Below, one piece after another: positions 1 to 10,684 of a DNA stretch of 64,000 nucleotides (within the stretch, counting starts at the first letter, position 1; every line of letters begins with the position of its first letter). The DNA comes from Cylindrotheca closterium (Eukaryota; Bacillariophyta; Bacillariophyceae; Bacillariales; Bacillariaceae). Made by a program: the position numbers and the translations under genes. The notes under the pieces were generated by a model. The model saw nothing but the letters and a program-made list of their open reading frames with translations, had not been told where the DNA came from and made no database searches. Location of the stretch: NCBI GenBank assembly GCA_933822405.4, contig CAKOGP040002125.1:21128-85127 (forward strand). The letters are read 5' to 3'.

Positions 1-152
1 CTTCTTCATTGATATCAAAGCTATCCAAGATATTGAGCAATTTTGTCACAAATAAAGATACGACGAGAATTGCTTTATAATGGATTCGAAATGCAATGAC
101 TTGTCGACGTATTAAATACATTGAATAATATACAAGAAACATCACTAGCGGT

Positions 153-946
153 TTAGTCTAGCAATTCAAATTCCCCTTTTGCCCAGTGGCAAACCAGCTT
201 CACTTTGAATTCGGATAGCTTGATACCAAAATGCGTCAATAACTTACACTTTTCAACAGAAAGGGTCTCTCCTTCTTTGCACAATAGGTGCTCCTCCTTG
301 TCAGCCAAAAGGACAATCTTTCCGTTCTGGATCTTCACTGGCAAACCTAGCTTTCGGAACTGTTGATCAAGCATGGTAGTTGGATGATTGAACAACATTT
401 TGTTGGTGATAATGACTTCCCTTGGAGCGACGAAACCGGCTCTGGCATAATCTGGCGCGGAAAAGTTTTGAAAGAATTCCTCCACTTCCGCTCGGGTTCT
501 AGATGTGAAAAGTAGGCCAACATTTTCTGTAATCTCCTTGGATACGAGACGAAGATTGTCAGAATATTCATCTTCCGGGGTCTTGCCAAGTGCGATTTGG
601 ATCAATTTGTTCTTTCCTAGCATAATTTTGGAGGGAACGTCCATGGCATCACCAGTCGAACGGAAGTGCATACGGATATCCTTGAATTTGCTACTGCGCA
701 TATTCTCATACGAAAACAAGTATACATGATCGTGATTGTCAACTGCATCCCTCACGTCCTGAATGTAAGAGGACTTGTGTTCGCGAGTGGCTCGCTTGGA
801 AGTTTTGGTCAGGTGTTCTGCAGGAAGCAAGAGATGAGAGTGTGCATGACGTTGATGATGATGAGTCGCACTGTTATTTTTTCATAAGGTAACACAATGA
901 TGCACTGGTGAGACTTACCGAGACGGGCTCTCTTGGACTGTGGCAT
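153..946 (-). CDS. MRT4: mRNA turnover protein 4 / ribosome assembly factor MRT4
   Basis: Two exons: 919-946 encodes the start (MPQSKRARL), and 153-817 encodes the rest, joined by a 101-base GT-AG intron, giving about 230 residues. The basic start, the HLTKTSK segment and a uL10/P0-like body are characteristic of MRT4. In the known family this nucleolar factor holds the P0 site on pre-60S ribosomes until it is exchanged for P0 in the cytoplasm. Length matches the usual 220-240 residues. The ATG at 946 was chosen because it restores the conserved basic N-terminus that the long exon lacks. The C-terminus ends shortly after the P0-like fold without the P1/P2-binding tail of P0, which separates it from P0 itself. 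It has no partner gene nearby. Confidence 0.88.
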
Positions 947-1127
947 GGTTGCAAAGTGAAGTTGTTTCTAGACGGAACAATAATGGGAGAAAATGATTCC
1001 AAGCCGGGTTGAATTTTTCGTTCTTTGGTTGGTTTGGATGGTGGTTGGTAGTGGAATGACAGACCGATCCAAAACCATCAGGTTGTATAACAAAATTTCG
1101 AAGGTGTGGCACAGTAGAATGTTACAC

Positions 1128-1198
1128 GCATTCATAGTTTAGTGGTAAAATATCTGCCTTCCAAGCAGATGTCCCGGGTTCGATTCCCGGTGAATGCA
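1128..1198 (+). tRNA. tRNA-Gly (anticodon UCC)
   Basis: A 71-base cloverleaf. The acceptor arm pairs GCATTCA at 1128-1134 with TGAATGC at 1191-1197, followed by discriminator A. The anticodon stem TCTGC/GCAGA encloses loop CTTCCAA, so the anticodon is TCC and reads GGA. The T arm CCGGG/CCCGG holds the GGTTCGATTCC box B sequence, and a D arm with TAGTGG forms box A. No intron is present and CCA is not encoded, as usual for a nuclear tRNA gene. A T-rich run that could terminate Pol III lies further downstream near 1271-1285. Confidence 0.95.
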
Positions 1199-1622
1199 CT
1201 TTTGCAACTCTTGTGAACCTTTGTTGTAACTTTACCACTCTTCTCCTTGAATTCAGTGCTACTGCCTACACTGGTTTTCTTTCTTTTTTCCCCTCCCCTG
1301 ACACTAACTTCAATGTACTCAGTATGATTACGATCTAATCGACAACCGGCAGTGAGCTCTTACTATTGCCCTTTACAGTATGTTGTTCCAAGAGGGCGCT
1401 TCTTGATATCGCAGTAGGTCTCTGCGAGTATGGGAATGAACATCTCACCTCGAAACAACAGCACCTCTTCAGCGATATGAAACATTCCTGTTGGCACCGT
1501 TTCTATTTCCGCTTCTGGGTGATCCAAGTTCGAACCCATCGCATTGTGTTCTACAGTGGTGCCGGCTTGGCCATTGGGTATGATATGTCACGCCGATATT
1601 GAGGTGATACTACTCTGCAAAG
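1199..1622. other. intergenic, 424 bases
   Basis: This gap lies between tRNA-Gly and the hydrolase 3' end. Apart from the doubtful 58-residue frame at 1363-1539 it contains pyrimidine-rich sequence at 1240-1300 but no recognisable element. Confidence 0.4.
1363..1539 (-). CDS. possible small protein, 58 residues, unrecognised
   Basis: An ATG-initiated frame of 58 residues (start MGSNLDHPEAEIE, end KRPLGTTYCKGQ) lies in the 424-base gap between the tRNA and the hydrolase gene. Its composition is protein-like: acidic stretches alternate with a hydrophobic core, without low complexity, unlike the overlapping frame on the other strand. The frame stays open a little upstream of the ATG, so it could also be the last exon of a longer gene or a relic. 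No family is recognised and no splice partner was found. Low confidence. Confidence 0.2.
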   Translation of the reverse strand: MGSNLDHPEAEIETVPTGMFHIAEEVLLFRGEMFIPILAETYCDIKKRPLGTTYCKGQ

Positions 1623-2381
1623 CTACTTCCATCCATGCCGCTTCTTCGCTTCTTGATACCATTCTTCTGGTGAATTGAGAGCGTGTGCTACAAATGGGTT
1701 TTCTTCCCTCTCTTTGTTCAAGTATGTTGGGGTAGTGTGACCTGAAAGGACTATGGACTCGTCATGAAGCTCCTCATACAACCGTCTCAAACTTGCTAGC
1801 AGATCTTCCATGGATGAGTTGAAGAAATCTGTTCGTCCGACCGAGCCACGAAACAGCAGATCTCCGCCCAGAATTATGTCGCCATTGTCGGTTTGTTGTC
1901 CAGCAGCATCAGCAAAGACAACATGTCCAGGGGCGTGACCGGGGGTATGCAAGCATTTCAACTTGATGTTCTCTCCAATTTTTAATATGCCGCCGTCGAC
2001 GATTTCATCTGTTGGTGGTGGCGGCTTTGGAAACTCCATACCAAAGTTCTTCCCATGCTCCCGTGCCATGCGGTAGTTTTCCTCTTCGAGTGGATGAAGA
2101 TGGATCTTGGCGTTTGGCCACTGCTTCGCAGCATCTGCCATTCCCGACACGTGGTCGGCATGCCCATGCGTGAGCAAGATATGTTTCACTTCCTTTCCTT
2201 CCAAGTGATCTTTGAGAATTGCAAATTCGGAGCTGTCATACGAGGAAGGATCGACAATTGCGGCTTCGTTGGTCACATCGCAAATTAGCGTGTAAGCATT
2301 GCACGCAAGAGGACCAAATGCTTGATATGCGACTTCGTATCCTCTACCAGCTATGGCTTTTCTCCGTGTTAGTGACCTCAT
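1623..2381 (-). CDS. metallo-beta-lactamase fold hydrolase, glyoxalase II-like
   Basis: One exon, 252 residues. The metal-binding series of the family is complete: THGHADH at 71-77 (H72, H74, D76, H77), H149 and H153 region in HTPGHAPGH, D174 in LGGDLLF, and H215 in SGHTTPTY. The endings GRTDFF at 183-188 and ERE-ENPF near 225-230 are typical of the short YcbL-type glyoxalase II group that hydrolyses thioesters such as S-lactoylglutathione. The true substrate is not shown by the sequence. Start: the ATG at 2381 sits just before a basic segment (RRK) that could act as a weak organelle leader, and an unseen upstream exon cannot be excluded. It is transcribed away from the neighbouring NDUFS5 gene, so the 230 bases between them probably act as a shared promoter. 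Confidence 0.85.
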   Translation of the reverse strand: MRSLTRRKAIAGRGYEVAYQAFGPLACNAYTLICDVTNEAAIVDPSSYDSSEFAILKDHLEGKEVKHILLTHGHADHVSGMADAAKQWPNAKIHLHPLEEENYRMAREHGKNFGMEFPKPPPPTDEIVDGGILKIGENIKLKCLHTPGHAPGHVVFADAAGQQTDNGDIILGGDLLFRGSVGRTDFFNSSMEDLLASLRRLYEELHDESIVLSGHTTPTYLNKEREENPFVAHALNSPEEWYQEAKKRHGWK

Positions 2382-2611
2382 TGTTTTTTCGCCTTGCGGA
2401 AGAATGAAATGATGTACTGCACTCGTATTCAGAAAGTGAGAATGTCGAACGTATTTTTGGTTTCAGTTCGATGATGTGTCGTTGATCGAACGGGTCGAAC
2501 ATAGGTATGAAATAGTCCTTCCAGGAGCAGCAGCGACGCAGGATCGGTAACCTCCAAAGCAACACTTGTTGGAAGCTGCTGTTGTGATACTGTAACGACT
2601 TACGATTCAAA

Positions 2612-2976
2612 ATGTCTAGTGGAATTGGTGTTAAAGGAACCATTGGAAGATGTTATCCATTTTATGCTGACCTTCGCAAATGCGTCGTAAGTGTTTGATG
2701 ATCGTGAACTGCCGTTTGTGCCTTGGGCATCATCATGCTACATCAATACAAATTGAATGTCCTCTACACTCTTCCATACTCTCTTACACTCAATATTCAA
2801 ATTTTATGTAACAGGGAAAGAAAGATGTGGATAGCCCAACGGCAATGTGCTGGCAGGAAAATGAGGATTACTTTGAATGCCTTCACGGATTCAAGGAAAA
2901 GAAGCGCATCATGCAAGTGGCTGCAGAACGTAAACGACGAGAGAAGCTCGGAGAGTCATTTGAAATTGACAAGTAG
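2612..2976 (+). CDS. NDUFS5: NADH dehydrogenase (complex I) subunit NDUFS5, 15 kDa type
   Basis: Two exons, 2612-2686 and 2815-2976, with a 128-base GT-AG intron in phase 0, give a 78-residue protein. It starts MSSGIGVKGTIGRCYPFYAD and carries the twin CX9C pattern: C14-X9-C24 before the intron, and a second CX9C pair in CWQENEDYFEC, followed by LHGFKEKKRI. This matches plant and fungal NDUFS5, an accessory subunit on the intermembrane-space side of mitochondrial complex I that is imported and oxidised by the Mia40 route. No cleavable presequence is expected or seen. The gene is too short and too split to be obvious as one open frame. It faces away from the glyoxalase II-like gene. Confidence 0.88.
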
Positions 2977-3134
2977 CGGTGTGTTTGTGTAAAGCATACA
3001 CACATATGGTAGATTATGATGATGATCAACACAGAAATTTGCAATTCATTTCTTGGCTATTCAAGAAGATTTGTTTGCTCTGACAAAACGCTACGAACCG
3101 TCAAAGCAGGCAGCATAATAATACTCTAAATGCT

Positions 3135-4296
3135 CTATTTTGAGTTTCTTGCTTTAAATTCCTGCCGTAGGGCCTCATAGTTCTCACATCCAGTTTCTTG
3201 CTGTACCACCTCTTTCCATTTCGCTTGAATGGCATCTCGAAGTCTTTGCGACAGCTGCAACTTTCCTTCTCCTTTCTTTCCGTTGACTATCTTGGACTTT
3301 TTCATTCCTGCGTCTTTTGGCAAACCACATGCTTCGTTTCTAGCCAGTTTCGAAAGTTTCTCGTCAAAATGTGATTCGTTCTTCTTCATGAAGGCATATG
3401 TGGATGACTCGACCACTTGGCGAATGGTCTCTGGTGTATCAAAATTGTGCTGTCGTTGCGGTGAAATGTTAGCATTCAAGAATGTCTGTCTAGTGCTGTA
3501 TGTTGTATGTGGTGCTTTACCTTTTTGTTGCTCACAAAACGAGCGACTCTTGTAATTTGCCCTTCCAAATCATCCAAGAGATCCTCAAAGAACAAAATCA
3601 GGACTGATGGGTCATCTTTTCGGCGGTACCAAGACAGCAGATGAATGAAATAGGAAGCATTCTGCATCTTGGTTTCTGGTACACCGCGGCTCAACCAAAA
3701 TTCTTCCGCAAAAGAATCTAGCGATATTGATCCTTTCTCAAAAAACCAATCTTCAAAAAAGTTGTAAAAGGAAAGCAAAACGTCATCAGGATTGCGGAGG
3801 ACCACTATTGTTTTGGGAAAATTGGGGCAGTGATCCGCCCATGCATGTGTCTTAAAGAAACGAGGAAGGTCCGCCTTATCTCCATACTGGGCAGCTTCCA
3901 AGTCTTGTCCTTGATCCGCTGCCAATTCCAACCAAGGAACCACCTCACTGATTTCGGAAAACGACATGTCGCCACCATTTGAAGCAGACCGTATTTGGTG
4001 ACAAATCTGTGGCGTTTCAAAGTGAAAAAGGAGCACATATAAACGATTTTGGTTGGTCGATTGATTGATTGGATGGTTTGTGCAATACAGTGAGCAACAA
4101 ACATCATATCGCAGAGACATACCTGTTGCAACCATGTGGTGCCTGCCTTTGGGGTGGTCGTGATTGCTACATCGTTCGCCCGAGGCTGATAATCTAATCC
4201 TTTCTGTCTTCCACCTTCAGTTTCGAAACCTCCAAGCCGAGACTTAAGCAAGGCAATCCCCTCGGATTCTGTTCCAAACTGTTGTTCTGCAGGCAT
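3135..4296 (-). CDS. PAPS-dependent sulfotransferase, cytosolic type
   Basis: Three exons, 4123-4296, 3521-4006 and 3135-3449, with introns of 116 and 71 bases, all phase 0, giving 324 residues. The 5'-phosphosulfate loop TTTPKAGTTW is at 46-55, the candidate catalytic histidine is H112 in FFKTHAW, and the 3'-phosphate site is RNPDDVLLSFYNF from R129 (S137). The C-terminal PAPS-binding motif, usually RKGxxGDWK, appears as a weakened GKKGEGK. It should transfer sulfate from PAPS to a small molecule; the acceptor cannot be told. The start ATG at 4296 is used because the frame further upstream has no ATG. The last acceptor (CAG before codon HNF) is inferred from frame continuity; a second AG 30 bases earlier is possible. 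Confidence 0.85.
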
Positions 4297-4560
4297 GATG
4301 CAATGCTGGTGTGAATTTTGAAGAATGTTCAAATTTCAATTGAAATGAGCTGTTTTGGTCGGTTGAGTCAGTCATTCAATGTCAACAATAAATATAAAGT
4401 CTGTCATACATGCGTATGATGGATTTTGACCACTGACGTACCATACGTGATGGCAAAGTACTGGGGCCACGCGAGACTGTGTCTGTTCTCTCGCGACGCA
4501 TCAAGAAACAGGTAACCTGAGCCATCACCAACATCGGCAAAGCCCAAGTAGAATATTACC

Positions 4561-5093
4561 ATGTTCAAGCTATTCCTTCTAGTTGCCGTCTTGGCATTCG
4601 CACAAGTCTCCGCCTTCATGGGTGCTCCTCTCGTCACTCAACAACGCGCTGTAAGGAAATTTGGATGATTTCGAGTTGGTGGAGAAAAAGCATAGAATTC
4701 GTTCCATCGGTGGACACTCGATGGACGACTTAGGCTGTTTCTGCGCTCGATACTGTAGTTTCATTAGGTTCATTTCTCACACTGTGTATTTTTTTATTTT
4801 TGCCTATGTTTTAGCCTGTTGTCACCAGCGGAGCCGGTTCCATGGAAATGAGAGCTCGTGTTTGCGACCTTTTGGGAAAGAAGCCCAACCGTCAAGCACG
4901 CGTTGTTACCTTCTCCCACAGACGTATCAAGAAGGTCCAACACGTCAACCTTCAATGGAAGAGATTTTTCTCGGAGAGTCTTGGCAGAAAGGTCAGACTT
5001 CGTCTTTCCACCAAGGGTATCAAGACTGTTAACAAGCTTGGTTCCATTGACGCCGCTGCCAAGAAATTCGATGTTGATCTCAAGAAGTTCTAA
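4561..5093 (+). CDS. rpl28: plastid ribosomal protein bL28 (nuclear encoded)
   Basis: Two exons, 4561-4650 and 4815-5093, with a 164-base intron, encode 122 residues. Exon 1 is the targeting part: a hydrophobic signal peptide (MFKLFLLVAVLAFAQVSA) followed by FMGAP, an ASAFAP-like site with Phe at +1, which in diatoms marks import through the chloroplast ER into a secondary plastid. Exon 2 is bacterial-type L28: the CDLLGKKPNRQ motif, then FSHRRIKK, VNLQWKRF and LSTKGIKTV. The split of targeting exon from mature domain is neat. Introns at the presequence border are common in endosymbiotically transferred genes. Product: a component of the 50S plastid ribosome. Confidence 0.93.
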
Positions 5094-5322
5094 ATGAAGA
5101 ATAGTACTGTCTAAATTAGCGTTTCACCTAGAAAATTGATGTTGCGTTCATGGTAGCAAATTAGTTTGTTGATTGCTTTGATAATTTGCAGAAGTCTTAC
5201 TTATTTGATGGAATGAACGTGCAACAACTTGGAACCTGGTAGTAGACTCTAAGATGTAAATTAGTTGGGAGATGATAGTTACACTAATAAAAGGAGAGTT
5301 TGAACTAGTTACGATAGCCACT

Positions 5323-8117
5323 CTATGATTGACAGCTCACACAGACGTCCTCTTCATCAACAACTGGTATGGTGCTCGGGAGCGTGTTTTCAACGGTGTA
5401 TTGAATAGCGTTCACTGCTGGCTTTGTGCGAAGATAGTACATACCCGTCTACGTTTCAGGCAGCAAGATTGTGAGAAAGTGTCTAGTGATGATTCGAAAC
5501 AAAGTGAACGACAATCTTACCTTCAGTCCCTTTTTCCATGCGTAGAAATGCATAGCAGTTAGCTTATCGACAGTTGGATCAGCAATGAAGAGATTCAAAC
5601 TTTGACTCTGGTCGATGAACTTTCCTCGGTCTGCTGCCATGTCGATAATACTTTTCATCTTTATCTCCCAGACCGTCTTGTATATCTCCTTCAGTCTGGG
5701 TGGAATCGAGTCAATGTTGGCGACGGACCCACCGTCGCGCATCAATTGGTTTCGGACTTCAGGTGTCCATAACCCTCTGTCCACGAGATCTTGAAGCATG
5801 TGTGGATTTGCCATGATGAATTCCCCAGCCTTCACTCGACGTAGGTACAGGTTCGAGCTGAATGGCTCAAAGCATTCATTCACCCCAAGGATTTGAGAGG
5901 TGCTAGCGGTTGGCATGGGCGCAACCAACAAGGAATTGCGCAGTCCTGTGGACATCATACGCTTACGAAGACCCTCCCAGTCGTATCCGTTATCCCCGCA
6001 CGATGCTGGGTACTTGTGCGAAAGAGTTGGTCCCCCTTGCTCTCGACTAACCCTCTTGCTGGGCAGTCCATCGGCCTGTTCACCCCAGAGATCAAATTGA
6101 AACTGGCCCTTGCTTGCAGGGCTATCAGCAAAGGTCTCGTATGCTCCCTGCTCTTCGGCCAGTTCGATGCTCGCTTCCAAAGCAGCGTGGTAGACGGTCT
6201 CAAAGATTGCTTCGTTGAGTTCTTGTGCCTCGGTAGAAGCAAATGGAAGACCCATGCGAATGAAGGCATCCGCCAATCCAGAGACACCAATTCCGATGGG
6301 CCGGTGCTTCATGTTGGAAGTTCTTGCGCCATCGATGGGGTACGAATTGATGTCAATGATTCGATTCAGATTGCGAGTGACCATTTTGGTTATACGGTGG
6401 AGGGCTTCATGGTCGTAGTAAGCTCTGCCCGAATCCAGCGACACAGATCCGAACTGTCCGCGGTCGGACACAACAAACTTGGGCAGACAGCTGCGATAAT
6501 AAGAGTGAGGTCAGATCAAGTCAAGCTTGTTGATCACACTCCAATCTTCGTGAATACTTACATGCTGGCGAGGTTGCACACTGCGACTTCCTCGCTGTCC
6601 GTGTATTGAATGATTTCAGTACACAGGTTACTGCACTGTATCGTTCCAAGATTCTGTTGGTTGCTCTTTGTATTTGCCGCATCCTTGTAGAGCATGTAGG
6701 GAGTTCCGGTTTCAATTTGCGATTCCAAAATTGCGGCCCAGACATCTCGGGCCCTCAATTGTCGAACGAACTTTCCTTCCTTCTCATACTTGCAGTACAA
6801 CTCTTCGAATTCCTTTCCGTGGCATGCGGCTAGGCCCGGAGTAAGATCGGGGCACATGAGACTCCACATTTCATCATTCTCCACTCGCTTCATGAACAAG
6901 TCTGGAATCCAGAGTCCATAGAATAGATCTCGTGCACGCTGTTCCTCTTTTCCGTGATTCTTTTTTAAGTTGAGAAGATCTAGAACATCGGCGTGCCACG
7001 GCTCAATGTAAATAGCAAATGCTCCAGGACGCTTGCCCCCACCTTGATCAACATACCGGGATGTCACATCATAGACTCGCAACATGGGCACCAACCCATT
7101 GGAGACTCCCCGTGTTCCCTTGATGGGAGTACCCCGTGCTCGAATGTTATGGACGCTGAGACCGATTCCTCCAGCAGCCTTTGAAATGACAGCACACCGC
7201 TTCAACGTATCGTAGATACCAGAAATGGAGTCTTCGCTCATTTGGACCAAGAAACAACTGGAAAGCTGCGGGTGTGTAGTACCAGAGTGAAACAGAGTTG
7301 GTGATGCATGCGAGAAGAACCCTTGGCTCATCATATGATATGTCTGGAACGCAGCTTGCAACCGTTCGTCCTCCTCTTCTTGTGTGATTTCTCCCAAGTC
7401 GGTACAATGGATTCCCAGTGCGACACGCATTATTAGATATTGTGGTCGTTCCAAGATTCGTCCCGCATCATTTTTTAGCAAGTAGGATCGTTCCAGAGTC
7501 TTGAAGCCAAAGTAGGTCAGATCTAAGTCTCGCTCATTTACAATTTCATTGTTGATTTCGTCTCCCCGACGACGAAGCAAGTTTAGAACATCGTCGCTAA
7601 TGTATTTGGTTTCTTGATCGAGTATTTCCATAGCCTCCGTGAAAGTGGAAGGCGTTGTTTTGTGATTTTGTCCCACTGCAATTCGAGCGGCGAGGCGTCC
7701 ATAGGACAGGTGCTGTGTGGTCATGCTGGCAGCTGTTTCGGCAGCAAGTGTATTGATTTCAGTCGTGGTCGCGTTGTGATACATTCCTCTCATGATGGAC
7801 TCAGTGATTCCCTCCAGGTTTATTCCAGTAGTAACTGCAGTGCCGTCTTGAGTCATATCTGAAGCCAGTGATTGCAAATAATTGAAAACCTTACTGCGAT
7901 TGAGCGGTTCTCGGCTTCCACCCCGCTTTTGAATGAATATGACTTCACTGTCTGTCGATGCGACATCCTTTATTTTCTCAAACATTGTGGGCCTTGTAGC
8001 ACCCCCAGAAACGAATGTAGCTCGGGTATTTATAAATGGATTGGAAGCTGTCGTTTGCTGACATAACTGAACCGTCAGCATCAAAAGTGCCATGCGGCTT
8101 TTCTTTAGTGGCATCAT
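5323..8117 (-). CDS. RNR1: ribonucleoside-diphosphate reductase large subunit (class Ia R1)
   Basis: Three exons, 6562-8117, 5521-6490 and 5323-5448, with introns of 71 and 72 bases, encode 883 residues. An ATP-cone-like N-terminal region (from IFIQKRGGSRE near 60) precedes the ten-stranded barrel. Active-site residues are all present: redox cysteines C288 (SSCFL) and C514 (CNLAS), the radical site N497-C499-E501 in CSNLCTE, radical-transfer tyrosines Y846-Y847 in TGMYYLRTKP, and the C-terminal shuttle pair C878/C881 (CVSCQS), which lies in the tiny last exon. It reduces ribonucleoside diphosphates for DNA synthesis with an R2 partner not found here. The first about 55 residues form an extension with a hydrophobic stretch (MALLMLTVQLC) not usual for cytosolic R1. 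Start ATG at 8117; an in-frame ATG near 8303 would lengthen it further. Confidence 0.93.
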
Positions 8118-8587
8118 GATTTCGGAATCAATCAAGTGTATGAGAGACTCTTTTTGAAAAGATGATTTCCTTTTGGACGTGCCGAACGTAAAGCACTGGT
8201 TAACAATATTTGTTTGCTGACTCTTTGCAGTTGACAATAGATGAGATGGTGATGAAAGATGCTCCGATGAAAGCAGAAAATAATTGATTGGATTGATTCT
8301 CATTCTTGGGGGGCGACTCGTCTGACTCAGTCGACGGACGAAGGCCAGATGGCTCCGAGGTCGATGATGGAAAGTTTCAAGTTTCAAAGTTTTGACGTCG
8401 AAGTTGAAAGAGAAAGTGTTGAACTGCCGAGTTAGTTTCCAACTTATTGTCAAAGGCAAAGAAAGAGGAAACCCGATTGTTCTAACGTAGTGACAAACAC
8501 TTGTAACGAAAGTTTCAGCGTCTGATCGACAAGACAAACTTACGAAAGATCTACTGAATTAGAATTAGATCAATAAAATACACAATA
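8118..8587. promoter_or_regulatory. divergent promoter region, RNR1 / ATP23
   Basis: These 470 bases separate the divergent RNR1 and ATP23 genes, so both promoters must lie here. The part near 8300-8420 is rich in TCGA-type steps and short repeats of GTTTCAA; no TATA box or known diatom element was recognised. Inferred from gene orientation only. Confidence 0.4.
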
Positions 8588-9313
8588 ATGGATACGACAA
8601 GTCAAGAAGAGAAGGGAAAAGCAGAGTTCAAGAAAACCTGCGATGGGTATATCAACCAGGGATTGCAAAGTAATCCGACGATACAATTTTTGATTCAGAA
8701 CCTAGTAGATATGGGGTGTCCTCCCCCTGCTGGCTTTATGAGGTGTTTGGATTGCGAAGGAAAGCCTGTCTCGGGTGGTTTTGGTATGTTGCAAGAAGAT
8801 TCCATGGAAAAGTCATCATCATCATCATTAAAAGGAGAACGAAGTAATTTTCGGGACAAGCCAGATTGTACTCGGCCACGACAGGATATATTAGATCAAT
8901 TCCAGCGAGAAAAGGATGGCAAATCCAAACTGTCCTTGCGACCTGAAATCTATATCTGCCAAGAACACGTCGCAGGCCCACAACATGCCAATACCATTTT
9001 GGCACATGAATTGATTCATGCCATTGATATGTGTCGGAGCAAGATGGATCCTTTGCACAACTGTATGCACTTGGCTTGTACAGAGATCCGAGCGGAGAAT
9101 CTAAGTGGTGAATGCAACATGTCGTGGGAATTCATGAGAGGGAAACTGGACGGCTGGCTAGGACATGGGCAAAAGTGTGTGCGAAGAAGAGCCATCGATT
9201 CTGTCCGAGCCAACCCCAATTGTACCAAAAATGCTGCCGCCTATGTAGATGCCGCAATGGAACGATGCTACAAGGATACCTTTCCATTTGAACGACACCC
9301 GAATCAAGCGTAG
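8588..9313 (+). CDS. ATP23: mitochondrial inner membrane protease ATP23 homologue
   Basis: One exon, 241 residues, close to the family norm. The zinc metalloprotease signature HELIH is at 140-144, followed by HLACTEIRAENLSGEC (161-176) and the cysteine-rich tail segment around GHGQKCVRRRAI, all diagnostic of ATP23. In yeast and humans the enzyme sits in the intermembrane space, matures the Atp6 subunit and assists ATP synthase assembly; its many cysteines fit Mia40-type oxidative import. Residues 75-85 carry a serine run from a TCA repeat, an expansion rather than a conserved part. The ATG at 8588 is the first in frame after the divergent promoter shared with RNR1. Confidence 0.9.
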   Translation: MDTTSQEEKGKAEFKKTCDGYINQGLQSNPTIQFLIQNLVDMGCPPPAGFMRCLDCEGKPVSGGFGMLQEDSMEKSSSSSLKGERSNFRDKPDCTRPRQDILDQFQREKDGKSKLSLRPEIYICQEHVAGPQHANTILAHELIHAIDMCRSKMDPLHNCMHLACTEIRAENLSGECNMSWEFMRGKLDGWLGHGQKCVRRRAIDSVRANPNCTKNAAAYVDAAMERCYKDTFPFERHPNQA

Positions 9314-9933
9314 CGCTACTAAACCACTCTTAGGTCACCCTTTAGTTCCTTCTTGCAGTATTCCATGGATGTATCTTTGTGGTATAAAGAAAAGAAAAGA
9401 GTAGATCTTATGGATACGCTTATTCAGAACGCTTTGAGTAGCCTCTCTACTAGAATGCTGATCCCAGCATCTCCTGGCTGGCTGGTGACAGTGTGTTGAT
9501 TCAATGAAGCGTGATACGAGTAAACTGATAAGAGGTGTAAAAAAGTTCAAACGATCAATGAATGCCTTCAATACACTAGACTCACTCTCTGACCCGCTAG
9601 TAAAAAAATGTCTGTTGAACCACCATTCACTAATGTTCGTTTTATGAACATGACTGTTTTGCGATGGTCGGCCAGTTTCAAGGGAGTACCGCTACCCCCA
9701 CGCCCTATTGCCGGTGATGCATCGTTGGTAACTACTATAATCCTAAACTGCAGAGCTAGTGTGCCCGTCCCAAGAAGAGATTTCCTCACTTACAGTAACT
9801 TTCTACGGTGGATCCAATGCTACTCTAAACACTTTCCATCTCAACTTACAAACGAACCGTGACAACGACAAAAAGGAACCACAAACAAACATCTAGTTGG
9901 AGGTATTTTTTCTTTATGGTATTAATAGAGTGC
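9314..9933. other. intergenic, 620 bases
   Basis: This is the tail-to-tail gap between ATP23 and the ubiquitin-eS31 gene. Open frames on either strand around 9600-9860 have no recognisable similarity and the minus one lacks an ATG. Both 3' untranslated regions are expected here. Nothing else was identified. Confidence 0.4.
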
Positions 9934-10684
9934 TTATTCCTTCATATCATCATACAAGAAAGTGGTTCCGGACTTTCCGCAGTAATAACGATCGTGGTGT
10001 TGGGCCATGAAGCAGCCAATTCCGGCAACGGGACTGTATTTCCTCAAGCGGGTGACCTTTCCGTCTGCTTCGACTCTGTAGTACTTGAGTGATTGAAGAG
10101 GAATGGCCTTGTGGACGCGCTTCACCTTCTTTGGCTTGGAGTAGACCTTCTTTTTGCGCTTCTTACCTCCACCTCTCAAACGGAGGACCAAGTGAAGGGT
10201 GGACTCCTTTTGGATGTTGTAATCGGAAAGAGTGCGGCCATCTTCCAATTGCTTTCCGGCGAAGATAAGACGTTGCTGATCAGGAGGGATTCCTTCCTTG
10301 TCTTGGATCTTGGTCTTAACATTATCGATAGTGTCAGAGGGTTCGACATCCAATGTGATGGTCTTGCCTGAAGAAATCAAGTAAAAAAGACAAGAAAAAG
10401 GGAGTCAGCATCATGATTAAAAATGATTCAACAAAGTAAATGACAGTCAGGTGAATGTAGTTCGTAGATTGCATATTGTGCGTTTGCAGTGACTTTGGGT
10501 TTTGTTTCAGCAAGGTACTATGGCGTCATATCGCCTTCCAATGGTAGCCATTCTCTAGCGTGGTCCAAACAACCCAGCACTGCTGACACCAATCTACATC
10601 CTCCACAATACTACAGCCTACTCGTCATCTACATAATGGACTTGGGATTCACTCACCCGTGAGGGTCTTGACAAAGATTTGCAT
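9934..10684 (-). CDS. RPS27A: ubiquitin - ribosomal protein eS31 (S27a) fusion
   Basis: Two exons, 10657-10684 (MQIFVKTLT plus one base) and 9934-10367, with a 289-base intron, encode 153 residues. Residues 1-76 are ubiquitin with only conservative changes (for example Asp for Glu at 16 and 24, Thr for Ala at 28) and end LRLRGG, the cut site for deubiquitinases. The following basic GKKRKKK stretch and the [10 protein letters not shown] segment are eS31 of the 40S subunit. The eS31 zinc ribbon is degenerate: of its four usual cysteines only the one in YYCGK is aligned, and the first two and the last are replaced. The early intron after codon 9 is typical of diatom ribosomal protein genes. Confidence 0.94.

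Noticed and set aside
9608..9862. Plus-strand frame of 84 residues after ATP23
   Set aside because: No similarity; it lies in a tail-to-tail 3' region and the opposite strand is also open by chance. Kept as intergenic.
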